Shown: positions 26,937-36,883, counted from the first letter of the stretch. The stretch: DNA of 57,251 nucleotides from Bacteroidota bacterium (GCA_023415545.1 JAEZKJ010000124.1:1-57251); one strand, 5' to 3'. Made by a program: numbers and translations. Notes: a model not told the origin generated them from the sequence alone.

Positions 26937-27923
26937 ATGAAATTAAATATATTGAAGATGCATGCATTTGCATCATTTATTATACTAACTAACATAGGCG
27001 CATGCGCAAATGATAATATAGAAAAAAACAAAGAGTCTTTATCGGTAAATATAAGCAACGAACATACAGCTTTAACATATAGTTCCCCATCTATTCCAAA
27101 GAGCATAAATTTTGCAGGTGATGATATAGATTTACGCCGTTTCGATAGACGAGAGAAGTTGGATAAAGAGATTTTGGCTGTTACATATATGCATAGCACA
27201 ACTTTGCAGATGATAAAAAGAGCCAATAGATATTTTCCAATAATAGAGCCTATTCTTAAGGAGAACAATATTCCCGACGATCTGAAATATCTTATGGTAA
27301 TCGAGAGTAGTGTGAATCCATTGGCAAGATCAGGTGCTGGAGCAGCCGGTTTATGGCAGTTCATGCCTACTACTGCGAAAGAGTATGGTTTGGAGGTAAA
27401 CAGTTATGTTGATGAGAGGTATGATGTAGAAAAGGCTACTCATGCAGCATGTAAATATTTAAAGAATTCACATGCAAAATATGGCGATTGGGCCTCTGTT
27501 GCAGCATCTTACAATGCAGGTCAAGCAAGAATTTCACGTCAGTTAGAGATACAAAGTGTTACAAACTCTCTGGATTTACATTTGGTTGAGGAGACATCAA
27601 GATATGTTTATAGAATTCTTGCTGCAAAACTGGTCTTTACCAACCCTTCTGAGTTCGGTTTCCGTCTTCGCGCATCCGATCTATATCCACAACTTAAAAC
27701 AAAAAATATTTCTATTACAACAGGAATCAATGATTTGGCAAAATGGGCTAATGAAAAGGGAACGACGCTTGCTTTTTTAAAGATGCTCAATCCATGGCTT
27801 CGTAATAGTATGCTTATGAATAAAACAGGAAAAGAGTATATTATTCAAATACCTGCTGAAGATGGGTTATATTATGATACTGACTCTATAAAACCTTATA
27901 ACTCTTCTTGGGTTATTGAGTAA
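26937..27923 (+). CDS. Lytic murein transglycosylase, MltD/SLT type
   Basis: A 328-residue envelope enzyme that cleaves peptidoglycan between MurNAc and GlcNAc. The N-terminus is a signal sequence ending IGAC (Cys23), possibly lipid-modified. The SLT domain spans about 105-225 with catalytic Glu123 in MVIESSVNPLARSG, then GAAGLWQFMPTTAKEYG and YNAGQARI. The last 70 residues resemble a degenerate LysM-like tail (LLMNKTGKEYIIQIPAEDG pattern). The ATG at 26937 is used; three codons upstream there is only a TTG. It is divergent from argR and followed by the palindromic block. Confidence 0.9.
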   Translation: MKLNILKMHAFASFIILTNIGACANDNIEKNKESLSVNISNEHTALTYSSPSIPKSINFAGDDIDLRRFDRREKLDKEILAVTYMHSTTLQMIKRANRYFPIIEPILKENNIPDDLKYLMVIESSVNPLARSGAGAAGLWQFMPTTAKEYGLEVNSYVDERYDVEKATHAACKYLKNSHAKYGDWASVAASYNAGQARISRQLEIQSVTNSLDLHLVEETSRYVYRILAAKLVFTNPSEFGFRLRASDLYPQLKTKNISITTGINDLAKWANEKGTTLAFLKMLNPWLRNSMLMNKTGKEYIIQIPAEDGLYYDTDSIKPYNSSWVIE

Positions 27924-28389
27924 AAGAACCTGTACTTTTTATGAAACCGCACTGTGAAACATGTGTTTCACAGTGCGGTTTATCTGTTTCACAGTGTGAA
28001 ATGGATAAACCACACTGTAAAATGAATTACTTAACAAACATTTTAAACTTTATCCTTTTGACCTTACAATTAAATCTTTAGTAAAAGTTTGATTTATTTC
28101 AATCCAAAGAGAATCTAATCCCGACAGTTTTATGTAACAACAAATAATTTAAAACTAAGTTGCAAAGGTTTCTATGAATAAGCTATAAACATCACTTCAA
28201 ATTAAAAATAAAGATAAATAGCACAATAATGTAAAAACTTTTTTATTGTATATTTAGATTTCTTATATTAGCAAAACAACAATTCACATTGTTATCTATG
28301 TTGTAAGCCGAGAATTACAACAGCGTTTTTACGTAAATCTTAGTTCAACGATTAGGATTTTAATAATTATTTTTCAAAAAGCTACTATA
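27924..28389. other. 466-bp intergenic region after the transglycosylase gene
   Basis: It holds the nested palindromes at 27944-28018. The rest is AT-rich DNA with a smaller inverted repeat GTTGTAA (28300-28306) / TTACAAC (28315-28321) about 70 bases before the sigma-factor gene. I found no convincing TAnnTTTG promoter for the sigma factor and no gene. Confidence 0.6.
27944..28018. repeat. Nested, mutually exclusive palindromes
   Basis: Stem A pairs AAACCGCACTGTGAAACA (27944-27961) with its exact complement (27964-27981). Stem B pairs ACAGTGCGGTTTATC (27970-27984) with GATAAACCACACTGT (28004-28018), one mismatch. Inside B's loop TTTCACAGTGTGAAA (27987-28001) forms a third stem. A and B share bases 27970-27981, so both cannot form at once. 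Stem A probably also ends the transglycosylase transcript. Confidence 0.85.
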
Positions 28390-28965
28390 GTGAAAGATAA
28401 AACAGAACAAATACTGATTGAACAATTAAGAAATGGGTCTAGGAATGCATTTAATCAAATATATCAGATGTATTCTAGGCGTTTATATAGCTATTGCCTA
28501 ACATTCACAAAATCAAACGAAGATTCTAAAGATATCGTTCAAACTGTTTTCATAAAACTTTGGATGAACCGCTCATCATTAGAATTAAGAGATTCTATAT
28601 CATCACTACTCTTCACTATTGCAAAAAATGATTTGATTAATGCCTATAAAAAAGGATTAAACTCAAATATATATGAGGAGTATATATTGTATAAGGATGC
28701 TATTTCCACAAATGAGGTAAGTGAAAAAGTAGAATATAAAGACTATTTAGATTGCATAAACAAATGTCTAAATAAATTACCTGAAAAACAAAAACAAATT
28801 ATCATCTTATCAAGGTTTGAAGGACTATCAAATAAAGAGATAGCGAATATGCTTAATTTAAGTGAGCAGACTGTTAAGAATAATGTTTCTATGGGGATAA
28901 AAAGACTAAAAAACATGCTGGATAAATGTTTTTATTTCATTTTAATATTTTTATTAGTTAATTAA
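28390..28965 (+). CDS. ECF-type RNA polymerase sigma factor
   Basis: A 191-residue sigma-70 family protein of the extracytoplasmic-function class. Region 2 spans about 12-80 (AFNQIYQMYSRRLYSYCL, then DIVQTVFIKLW). Region 4 spans about 122-175 (LPEKQKQIIILSRFEGLSNKEIA, then EQTVKNNVS). The start appears to be GTG at 28390; no ATG lies at the start of the conserved part. Together with the FecR-type anti-sigma gene 46 bases downstream and the STN-domain SusC, it forms the regulatory set that turns on the PUL when SusC senses its ligand. Confidence 0.92.
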   Translation: MKDKTEQILIEQLRNGSRNAFNQIYQMYSRRLYSYCLTFTKSNEDSKDIVQTVFIKLWMNRSSLELRDSISSLLFTIAKNDLINAYKKGLNSNIYEEYILYKDAISTNEVSEKVEYKDYLDCINKCLNKLPEKQKQIIILSRFEGLSNKEIANMLNLSEQTVKNNVSMGIKRLKNMLDKCFYFILIFLLVN

Positions 28966-29011
28966 TTTAAAAAGGTAAGTACTATATGTAATTTTGATTG
29001 TATTACGGAAT

Positions 29012-29977
29012 ATGGATAAGATAGACAAATACATAAACGACAAGTTATCTCATGAAGAGTTATTAGAGCTCAGAAGTGATACAAACAAAGAAGAAAACAA
29101 AGTTATTGAAGAGGTACTTTTCAATAAATGGGAATCTTTTGACGAAAATATTCAGCAAGTATCACAAAAAGATATTGTTGATATAAAAAGGTATATAGAT
29201 AATCAACTATTCCCCTCTTCCAATAACTTTACAAAAGTATTTCCTGTCTTATGCAAATGGGCTGCAGCAATATTGCTTCCAATATTATTATTATCTACTT
29301 TCTACTTTTATAATGAGAGCAACAAAATTGCATCCAATATATTCACTATATATACAAACAAAGGGGAAAACGCAAATATTACTCTTCCTGACGGCACAAA
29401 AGTAATTCTTAATGAAGATTCAAAGATAGTATACTCTGTATCTGATTTCAGCGATAAGAGAAGAAATATTGATTTCTCGGGAGAGGGCTATTTTGAAGTT
29501 ACTGCTAATAAAAATAATCCTTTTACAATTAACAATAAGAATATTAAAGTCGTTGTTGTTGGAACAAAGTTTAATTTACTCTCTCGAGACACAGAAAATA
29601 GTTGTGAAGTGCAACTTGATGAAGGTTGTGTCAATCTGACTTCTATGAAATTTAATAACACTATATCTCTTCATGAAGGAAATATTGCTACTATGGATTA
29701 TAGTAATGGTAAGTTCCACATAGCAAGTATTAAGAAGAAAAATGGATATGCATGGAAGAGTAAATTATTGATTTTTAATAATGAGAAACTTGAAAATGTT
29801 CTTTTGGAACTTGAGAAGAGACATAAAGTGGAAATACAACTTGAGAGAAAGTTTAAAAATAATGATTTTTTCACCGGGTCATTACCATCTACAAATCTTA
29901 ATGAATCATTGAATATTATTGCTAAGGCATATCACATGAACGTTTTAATAAAAAATGGGAAAATAGTTTTTTATTAA
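29012..29977 (+). CDS. FecR-family anti-sigma factor
   Basis: A 321-residue single-pass inner-membrane protein. A cytoplasmic N-terminal part (1-85) is followed by a transmembrane helix about 87-106 (WAAAILLPILLLSTFYFY). Then comes the periplasmic FecR beta domain (GENANITLPDGTKVILNEDS through VGTKFNLLSRD) and a DUF4974/secretin-like C-terminal domain (LENVLLELEKRHKVEIQLE, then LNESLNIIAKAY). The frame extends six codons to a TTG at 28994, but the ATG at 29012 is preferred. It holds the ECF sigma factor and interacts across the periplasm with the STN domain of SusC. Confidence 0.93.
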   Translation: MDKIDKYINDKLSHEELLELRSDTNKEENKVIEEVLFNKWESFDENIQQVSQKDIVDIKRYIDNQLFPSSNNFTKVFPVLCKWAAAILLPILLLSTFYFYNESNKIASNIFTIYTNKGENANITLPDGTKVILNEDSKIVYSVSDFSDKRRNIDFSGEGYFEVTANKNNPFTINNKNIKVVVVGTKFNLLSRDTENSCEVQLDEGCVNLTSMKFNNTISLHEGNIATMDYSNGKFHIASIKKKNGYAWKSKLLIFNNEKLENVLLELEKRHKVEIQLERKFKNNDFFTGSLPSTNLNESLNIIAKAYHMNVLIKNGKIVFY

Positions 29978-30003
29978 TAACTAAAAAAATGTTTAATTTT
30001 TTC

Positions 30004-30032
30004 GGTACTTTTTGAGTAGTTGGTTGTACTAC
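30004..30032 (+). promoter_or_regulatory. Candidate ECF-dependent promoter of susC
   Basis: In the 94-base gap after the anti-sigma gene, GGTACTTTTT (30004-30013) and TTGTACTAC (30024-30032) lie in the arrangement of ECF-type -35 and -10 elements, about 40 bases before the susC ATG. No TAnnTTTG box is present. The 3' part overlaps the inverted repeat GTAGT-N7-ACTAC. Assignment is inference. Confidence 0.4.
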
Positions 30033-30071
30033 TATTGAACACTAATTATAAATTTAATAAAACCGAAAAAC

Positions 30072-33000
30072 ATGAACAGAAAAGTTAAATTGCATTTTCT
30101 ACTATTTTTGCTTATGATTTTCTGTGTACAAGTTGTTACGTTTGCACAGACAAATAAGGTATCTCTAAATTTTGAAAATGCTTCTATAGAAAAGGTACTC
30201 AAGTCTATAGAAAAACAAACATCCTATCATTTTTCATATCGTAATGCAGTTCTTGACTCTAACAAGAAAGTTTCAATCAACATGCAGAACGCAACTGTTT
30301 CAGAAGTGCTTAATAAGATCTTCCAAGGTCAGGATATAACTTTTGAAATAGTATCACCTACATCTATTATTATTACAGATAAACTATCAAAGAGTAATGC
30401 TAATGAAGGAAAAGCTAAAACTATTTCAGGTATTATTTTAGATAGTAATGGAGAACCGGTTATTGGAGCAACCGTTTTAATTGAAGGTTCTACAATAGGA
30501 ACAACATCTGATTTTGATGGAAAATTTAATATTCAAGCTGCTCCACAAAATAATCTGATTGTTTCGTATATAGGTTTCAAAACACAAAAGGTACAAGTAA
30601 AAAATAATACACAATTAAACATTTCATTAAAAGAAGATAATGAAATTCTTGATGAGGTGGTTGTTGTAGGTTATGGTACTCAAAAGAAACAAAATCTTAC
30701 AGGTGCTACAGTTACTGTAAATATGGATAAAGTCCTTGGCGATCGTCCTATTTCTTCTGTTAGTACAGCACTTCGTGGTGCAGTTCCAGGTCTTCAAGTA
30801 AACAATGGTAATGGAGAACCAGGTTCATCAAACAAATGGACAATCCGTGGAGCAACAGGTACTATCAATGGTAACGGAGGTACTCCTTTGGTTCTCGTTG
30901 ATAACGTTGAAATGGATGTGGATATGCTTAACCCAAATGATATCGAGACAGTGACTATACTTAAAGATGCTGCCTCATCGGCTATTTATGGTGCTCGTGC
31001 TGCTTTTGGTGTTATTCTTATCACTACAAAAAAAGGAGCAAAAGATGAATCTTTCAACATCAACTTCAATGCTAATTGGGCTGCGTCAACACCTATGAAC
31101 CTTCCTAAAAAGGCAAATCCTTTAGAGGTTGTTCAAATGTATAAAAATATCGGTGATTATAGTGGTTCACAGAATCTTGATAAATGGTTAAATCTTATCA
31201 ATGATTATAATAGCAATCCGGGTAAATATCCTACAGGAGCAATTATGGGTTCTGTTGAAGAGGGTGATGCCGGTATTAAATATTCACTTGCTGAAACTGA
31301 CATGATCAATGATATGATGTCATCTTATGGTTTTCAACAAATGTATGATGTATCAGCTGATGGCGGAAATAAAAATATGTCATATAGAATGTCATTAGGA
31401 TATGTTGATGAAGATGGTATATTGATTAGTGATAAAGACTCATATAAACGATACAACATCTCCGGATATATTACTTCGAATGCTAAATCATGGATTAAGC
31501 CTGAGCTTGACTTCAAATATACCAATTCTAAAAAAACTCTTCCTGAGACAAATGCTAACTATGGTATTTGGGGTGGTGCCGTTGCATTCCCTAGCTATTA
31601 CTCAGTAGGATCGGCTGAAGTTGATGGTACTATGTATGATTATAATACCCCTGCTAATTTTATCAAAAATTCGTATGCTACCAGCATCAAGCGTGACAAC
31701 ATACGTTTAACAGGACGTATTACTTTAACTCCTTTGAAAAATTGGAACATCGTTGGAGAATATACTCTTGATAAAAACTTCTATGGAAAGAAATCCTTCA
31801 ATCCTATTTATACATATATACGTTGCCAGGATGATGTATTGGAGCAATCTACTACAGAAGCTTCTTCAGTATATAAAGTGATAAGTGAGAATACTGATTA
31901 TAATTCATTTAACCTATTCTCAACTTATTCATTCACATTAGCTGATGCTCATGACATAAAACTTATGGCCGGTTTCTCACAGGAATCTTACCTATGGGAG
32001 CAAAACATAAGTTCAAAAACAAACATGATAAATCAAAGCATGCCATCTATTTCAGGAGGTGTAGGAGAGGTAAATGCTGATGATAATTTTTCAGAATACA
32101 CTTTACGCAGTGGTTTCTTTAGAGCTAATTACAGCTATAAAGATCGTTATCTTTTTGAGATGAATGGAAGATATGATGGTTCTTCTAAATTCCCTACTAG
32201 TTCACGTTTTGGTATGTTTCCTTCTTTCTCGGCTGCATGGCGTATTAGCCAGGAAAAGTTTATGAAAGGTACAGAAAAATTCATGGATAATCTAAAACTA
32301 CGTGTTTCATATGGTACTATAGGTAATCAAAATATCAATCCATATCAGTGGTTGCCTGGTATGAATATTCGTACTTCAACATGGTATGTAAATGGTGCTT
32401 ACGTTTATACACTTGACACTCCTGATTTAGTTAGTAATTCATTTACTTGGGAAAAGGTTAAAACTTTAGACTTTGGATTGGATGCAGCATTTTTAAATAA
32501 CCGTTTATTCTTGACATTCGACTGGTATTCACGTCAAACAAATGGTATGTTGGCACAAGGTAGTCAAAAACCATCTACTTTAGGAAGTCCTGCACCACTG
32601 GAAAATGTTGCAAATCTTGAGACAAAAGGTTGGGAGTTATCATTATCATACAATGGAAACATAAATAAAGATATTGATTTTAATTTAGGATTCTCATTAT
32701 ATGATAGTAGAACAAAGATTACAAAATATGACAATATTGCAGGACTATTGAGCCAGTATTATGAAGGACAATATATTGGTGAGATATGGGGTTATGAAAC
32801 TGACAGATACTATACTTCTAATGACTTTAATGCAGATGGAACATTAAAAGAGGGTATTCCTCACGTTGATGGATATTCTAATCCTAACCCAGGGGATATT
32901 CTTTATGTAGATTACGACAACAATGGTATAATTGATAAGGGACAAAATACTTTAGAAAAACCAGGTGACCGCAAAATTATTGGTAACTCAACACCTCGTT

Positions 33001-33491
33001 TCCAATATGGTATTACAGGAAATGTAAATTATAAAAACTTCTCTCTTTCATTCTTATTGCAAGGTGTAGGTAAGAGAGATTTATGGATATCAAATGAATT
33101 ATTCTGGCCTTGGTATGATGAGTATTCAACATTGATGAGCAGCCAATTAGATTACTGGACAGAGAATAATACCGATGCATACTTCCCACGTGTATATGAT
33201 AGAGCTAAGAAAAACACAAGTGCTAATCGTCTTTGCCAAACTAAATATTTGCAAAACGGAGCATATCTTTCTATACGAAACATCACTTTATCATATAAGA
33301 TGCCAAAAAAATGGTTGAAGCCAGTTAACATTGCTGCTGCATCTGTTTTTGTAAGTGGAGAAAACCTTGCAACATTTGACCATCTTCCTAATGGACTTGA
33401 TCCGGAAGCTGAGTTAGATAGAGCTGGAGCAAGAGGATGGACATATCCTTATTTGAGAAAATGGTCAGCAGGTGTTAAAGTTAAATTCTAA
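30072..33491 (+). CDS. SusC/RagA-family TonB-dependent transporter with STN signalling domain
   Basis: A 1139-residue outer-membrane transporter. Signal peptide about 1-26; STN domain about 28-105 (VSLNFENASIEKVLKSIEK, then VSEVLNKIFQGQDITFEIV); CarboxypepD_reg-like domain about 115-200; TonB-linked DEVVVVGYGTQKKQNLTGA (about 194-212); plug about 210-330; barrel to the C-terminus (GVKVKF). The extra STN domain marks it as a transducer for the FecR/ECF pair just upstream. SusD follows after 20 bases, then sulfatase and GH2 genes, suggesting a sulfated, galactose-containing glycan as ligand. Confidence 0.95.
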   Translation: MNRKVKLHFLLFLLMIFCVQVVTFAQTNKVSLNFENASIEKVLKSIEKQTSYHFSYRNAVLDSNKKVSINMQNATVSEVLNKIFQGQDITFEIVSPTSIIITDKLSKSNANEGKAKTISGIILDSNGEPVIGATVLIEGSTIGTTSDFDGKFNIQAAPQNNLIVSYIGFKTQKVQVKNNTQLNISLKEDNEILDEVVVVGYGTQKKQNLTGATVTVNMDKVLGDRPISSVSTALRGAVPGLQVNNGNGEPGSSNKWTIRGATGTINGNGGTPLVLVDNVEMDVDMLNPNDIETVTILKDAASSAIYGARAAFGVILITTKKGAKDESFNINFNANWAASTPMNLPKKANPLEVVQMYKNIGDYSGSQNLDKWLNLINDYNSNPGKYPTGAIMGSVEEGDAGIKYSLAETDMINDMMSSYGFQQMYDVSADGGNKNMSYRMSLGYVDEDGILISDKDSYKRYNISGYITSNAKSWIKPELDFKYTNSKKTLPETNANYGIWGGAVAFPSYYSVGSAEVDGTMYDYNTPANFIKNSYATSIKRDNIRLTGRITLTPLKNWNIVGEYTLDKNFYGKKSFNPIYTYIRCQDDVLEQSTTEASSVYKVISENTDYNSFNLFSTYSFTLADAHDIKLMAGFSQESYLWEQNISSKTNMINQSMPSISGGVGEVNADDNFSEYTLRSGFFRANYSYKDRYLFEMNGRYDGSSKFPTSSRFGMFPSFSAAWRISQEKFMKGTEKFMDNLKLRVSYGTIGNQNINPYQWLPGMNIRTSTWYVNGAYVYTLDTPDLVSNSFTWEKVKTLDFGLDAAFLNNRLFLTFDWYSRQTNGMLAQGSQKPSTLGSPAPLENVANLETKGWELSLSYNGNINKDIDFNLGFSLYDSRTKITKYDNIAGLLSQYYEGQYIGEIWGYETDRYYTSNDFNADGTLKEGIPHVDGYSNPNPGDILYVDYDNNGIIDKGQNTLEKPGDRKIIGNSTPRFQYGITGNVNYKNFSLSFLLQGVGKRDLWISNELFWPWYDEYSTLMSSQLDYWTENNTDAYFPRVYDRAKKNTSANRLCQTKYLQNGAYLSIRNITLSYKMPKKWLKPVNIAAASVFVSGENLATFDHLPNGLDPEAELDRAGARGWTYPYLRKWSAGVKVKF

Positions 33492-33511
33492 TATGTAAAA
33501 TGATGATTAAT

Positions 33512-35434
33512 ATGAAAAAAATATATAGTTTGTTACTCGTTTCTGCTCTATTTGCAACAGGATGTAACAATGATTTTCTGGAGGTATATCCACAAGATCA
33601 ACAAACAGAGAGCACTGCATTTATTACAGATTCTAATTTCAAAACTTATGCATGGAGTCTGTACGAAATCTTTGAAGGATACTCAGATACAAACTTCAGC
33701 GATGAAATAAATGCCGGTAATTTTATAACAAAAGGTAATTCAGCGGCTAGCTGTCTTTCACTATGGGCTCAAGCTAACATTATTGTACCAGCAAGTCCAG
33801 AAGGTACAGGTAAGGAAGGTAATGGTGTATATTATCAAGACTGGGACTTTTCATATATACGTCAAGTAAACCTTATGCTTGATAATATTGATAAATCTAA
33901 AATGAGCGAGGAGGAAAAGAAACATTGGCGCTCAGTGGGATATTTTTTCCGTGCTTACAGATATTTGGAACTTGTTTCCAGATATGGAGATGTGCCTTGG
34001 ATTGATCATGTATTAACTACTGATAGTGAAGAACTATATTCAGCAAGAACAAAACGTGATTCTGTTACTAATCAAATTCTTTTAGATCTTCAATATGCTG
34101 CCAAGAACATACGAAAAGATGGTGATGGAAGTAACACTATAAATAAGAATGTAGTAAATGCTTTGTTATCAAGATTTGGACTTTTTGAAGGTACTTGGAG
34201 AAAATATCACTCTCTTGGTAACAGTGAAAAATATCTACAGGCATGTGTAGATGCTTCTAAGGAGGTATTAACTTCTGTACCTAACGTTCATTCTAATTAT
34301 GATGCTTTATTCAACTCTTTAGGAACTGATTTAGCTAAAATTTCAGAAGTTCTTCTATATAAAGATTATAGAAACATGAAGAATGAAGGTCATTCAAGAG
34401 TGAGAAGTTTAAGAACCGGTGAAGCTACTACTGAAGCAACTAAATATTTTGTTGATAAATTCCTTTGTACAGATGGTAAACCTATAAGTACAAGTGAAAA
34501 ATATGAAGGTAACAAGGAAAGTAATGGTTCAAAAAAGGTATATGCTGAATTTAGAAATAGAGACAGACGTCTATACCTTACTATTATTCCTCCTTACATG
34601 ACAAATAATAATCGTTCTGGTAATATTACATCATATATTCGTTATCAGGAAGGTGATGACAATTACTATGCTGACGAATATATAAATCTTATCAATTCAA
34701 ATAATGGAACCGGTTGGGCCGGTAATAAAGTACTTCCTGCTTCAAATTTCAAGGGTTACTATGCAACTAGAATTCCAAATTTATGGCAATCGGCTAATGG
34801 CGTTTGGAACTGGCAAAAAGCATATATGGGATATATACCTTGGAAATTCTATAACACTTGGGTTGAATGTCCTAGCAACGATAGCTCGAACAACTCAGCA
34901 GCTCCAATATTCCGTACAGCAGAGGTTATGCTTAACTATGCTGAAGCTGCATGCGAATTGAATATCTTTACTCAAGATGTTGCCGATGCAACTATCAATA
35001 AATTAAGAGAAAGAGCAGGAGTACAAAAAATGGTTGTAAGCAATATTACTGCTGATTGGGATACTAATAGAGATAGTGATGTTAATCCTGTTCTTTGGGA
35101 AGTCCGCCGAGAAAGAGAAGTTGAGCTATCATGCGAAGGATTTGCTTTTAGAGATGTTAGAAGATGGAAAAAAGCAGAAAAAGTGCTCTCTCAAATGCCA
35201 CTTGGTGCATGGGTTAATAAAGCCGACTATGGAAATCCTGCAGCTATGAAAGTTGCTAAAATAAATGCTGATGGTTCACTTGATTTAAGTGAAAGCAATC
35301 AGGAAGGTTATGTATATATCTTTAATATGAATGGAGTAAAGGGATGGCAATCTCATTACTATCTATATCCTCTACCTCTTAGTGATTTGGCTCTTAATAC
35401 AAATCTTAAGCAAAACGATGGATATAATAAATAA
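33512..35434 (+). CDS. SusD/RagB-family nutrient-binding lipoprotein
   Basis: A 640-residue surface lipoprotein, signal peptide with lipobox ending at Cys18 (LFATGC). SusD hallmarks are the GYFFRAYRYLELVSRYGDVPW helix-strand motif (about 144-164), NALLSRFGLFEGTWR, the late RTAEVMLNYAEAACEL helix, and the REREVELSCEGFAFRDVRRWK block. The ATG at 33500 four codons upstream is possible, but MKKIYSLLL at 33512 gives the cleaner signal peptide. It partners the STN-SusC encoded just upstream and leads directly (12 bases) into the sulfatase gene. Confidence 0.94.
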   Translation: MKKIYSLLLVSALFATGCNNDFLEVYPQDQQTESTAFITDSNFKTYAWSLYEIFEGYSDTNFSDEINAGNFITKGNSAASCLSLWAQANIIVPASPEGTGKEGNGVYYQDWDFSYIRQVNLMLDNIDKSKMSEEEKKHWRSVGYFFRAYRYLELVSRYGDVPWIDHVLTTDSEELYSARTKRDSVTNQILLDLQYAAKNIRKDGDGSNTINKNVVNALLSRFGLFEGTWRKYHSLGNSEKYLQACVDASKEVLTSVPNVHSNYDALFNSLGTDLAKISEVLLYKDYRNMKNEGHSRVRSLRTGEATTEATKYFVDKFLCTDGKPISTSEKYEGNKESNGSKKVYAEFRNRDRRLYLTIIPPYMTNNNRSGNITSYIRYQEGDDNYYADEYINLINSNNGTGWAGNKVLPASNFKGYYATRIPNLWQSANGVWNWQKAYMGYIPWKFYNTWVECPSNDSSNNSAAPIFRTAEVMLNYAEAACELNIFTQDVADATINKLRERAGVQKMVVSNITADWDTNRDSDVNPVLWEVRREREVELSCEGFAFRDVRRWKKAEKVLSQMPLGAWVNKADYGNPAAMKVAKINADGSLDLSESNQEGYVYIFNMNGVKGWQSHYYLYPLPLSDLALNTNLKQNDGYNK

Positions 35435-35446
35435 ATAGTATTATTA

Positions 35447-36883
35447 ATGATTTATAGATTTCATCTTTTAGGAGGAGTGCTACTAGCACTCCTTCCTAAT
35501 AATAGCCGAGCTCAAAAGAGTGAGAGCAAACAGAGGAAAATGAATGTTCTCATGCTCATAGCCGATGATTTGCGTCCTGAATTAGGGTGTTACGGAGTAA
35601 GCAATATTAAAACTCCTAATATTGATAAATTAGCGCAAAGAGGAACACTTTTTGAAAATGCATATTGCAATATTCCTGTTAGTGGAGCATCTAGAGCTAG
35701 TTTACTCACAGGGATGTATCCCAAATTGCCTAATCGATTTATCGACTATGAAGCTTATGCATGTAAAGATGTTCCTAATGCCATTTCTATGCCTAAATGG
35801 TTTAAAGAGAATGGTTATTATACCGTATCAAATGGTAAAGTATTTCATAATATCACAGATTGTGCCGAAGATTGGAGTGAATATCCATGGAGAGTAAACC
35901 CAGATGGTTATGGACATGACTGGGCTGAATATAATAAATGGGAATTATGGATGAATAGCGAATCGGGTAAAACCATTAATCCTAAAACCATGAGAGGTCC
36001 GTTCTGTGAATCGGCTGATGTTGAAGATGATGCTTATGACGATGGAAAGGCAACAATACGAACCATTAATGATTTAATAAGACTTAAAGATAAGCAAGAA
36101 CCTTTCTTCCTTGCATGTGGCTTCTGGAGACCACATCTTCCATTTAATGTTCCAAAAAAATATTGGGATATGTATGAAAGAGAAGAAATACCTTTAGCCG
36201 ACAACCGTTTTCGTCCAAAGAATTTGCCCAAAGAGGTACAGGGATCTAAAGAGATTTTTTCGTATGCTTGTGTAGATAATACCGATGATGAAGATTTTCA
36301 AAGAAAAGCAAAACATGGTTATTATGCAGCTGTAAGTTATGTTGACGCACAAATTGGTAAGATTTTAAATGCTTTGGATAGTCTTGGGCTTGCCGAGAAT
36401 ACTATTGTTATGTTTTTTGGCGATCATGGTTGGCATTTAGGAGAACATAATTTTTGGGGAAAACATTCATTAATGGAGAGAGCTACACATGTGCCTCTCA
36501 TTGTACGTGCACCGGGTATGAAGAAAGGGCGTACATTTTCACCTGTAGAATTTGTTGACCTATATCCTACTCTTTGCGAGCTATGTGACATCCCTTTGCC
36601 AAAGGATCAGCTTGATGGAATTAGTTTCGTTCCTATCTTGAAAAATTTAAAAAAGAAGACCAAAAATGCTGTATATATTCAGTGGCAAGGTGGAGATAAT
36701 GCTGTGGACAAAAGATATAACTATGCTGAATGGCTTAAAAAAGATGGCAAAAAGAATATAATGCTTTTTGATCACAAAATCGACAAACAGGAAAATGAAA
36801 ATAGAAGTAATGAAGTGAAATATAAAAATGTTATTGGTAAATTATCTAACTTCATTAGTGAGAAGAAAAAGCAACAACATTAA
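35447..36883 (+). CDS. Sulfatase, S1 family, iduronate-2-sulfatase-like
   Basis: A 478-residue periplasmic sulfatase, signal peptide about 1-22 (ending SRAQ). The metal-binding ADDLRPELGCYG (39-50) and the formylglycine site PVSGASRASLLTG (77-89) are present. The modified residue would be Ser79, so this is a serine-type sulfatase that needs an anaerobic radical-SAM maturase, not encoded in the window. The late GDHGWHLGEHNFWGK segment completes the active site. The DDLRPELGCYG pattern resembles the iduronate-2-sulfatase-like subfamily, but the true sulfated sugar is unknown. It sits between susD and a GH2 gene in one operon. Confidence 0.92.
   Translation: MIYRFHLLGGVLLALLPNNSRAQKSESKQRKMNVLMLIADDLRPELGCYGVSNIKTPNIDKLAQRGTLFENAYCNIPVSGASRASLLTGMYPKLPNRFIDYEAYACKDVPNAISMPKWFKENGYYTVSNGKVFHNITDCAEDWSEYPWRVNPDGYGHDWAEYNKWELWMNSESGKTINPKTMRGPFCESADVEDDAYDDGKATIRTINDLIRLKDKQEPFFLACGFWRPHLPFNVPKKYWDMYEREEIPLADNRFRPKNLPKEVQGSKEIFSYACVDNTDDEDFQRKAKHGYYAAVSYVDAQIGKILNALDSLGLAENTIVMFFGDHGWHLGEHNFWGKHSLMERATHVPLIVRAPGMKKGRTFSPVEFVDLYPTLCELCDIPLPKDQLDGISFVPILKNLKKKTKNAVYIQWQGGDNAVDKRYNYAEWLKKDGKKNIMLFDHKIDKQENENRSNEVKYKNVIGKLSNFISEKKKQQH

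Noticed and set aside
26849..27364. Antisense open frame of 171 codons over the transglycosylase gene
   Set aside because: It lies opposite a well-supported SLT-domain gene, has no recognisable domain and reads across the argR-transglycosylase promoter region; a shadow frame.
27944..28018. Palindromes read as ends of an insertion sequence
   Set aside because: No transposase frame lies between or near the repeats, no target-site duplication is visible, and the repeats are nested, not flanking.
30424..30700. Similarity between the two SusC genes (GYGTQKK region) as a recent duplication or recombination site
   Set aside because: The shared stretch is the conserved TonB-linked/plug entry common to all SusC proteins; the remainder is highly diverged and domain layout differs (STN present in one only).
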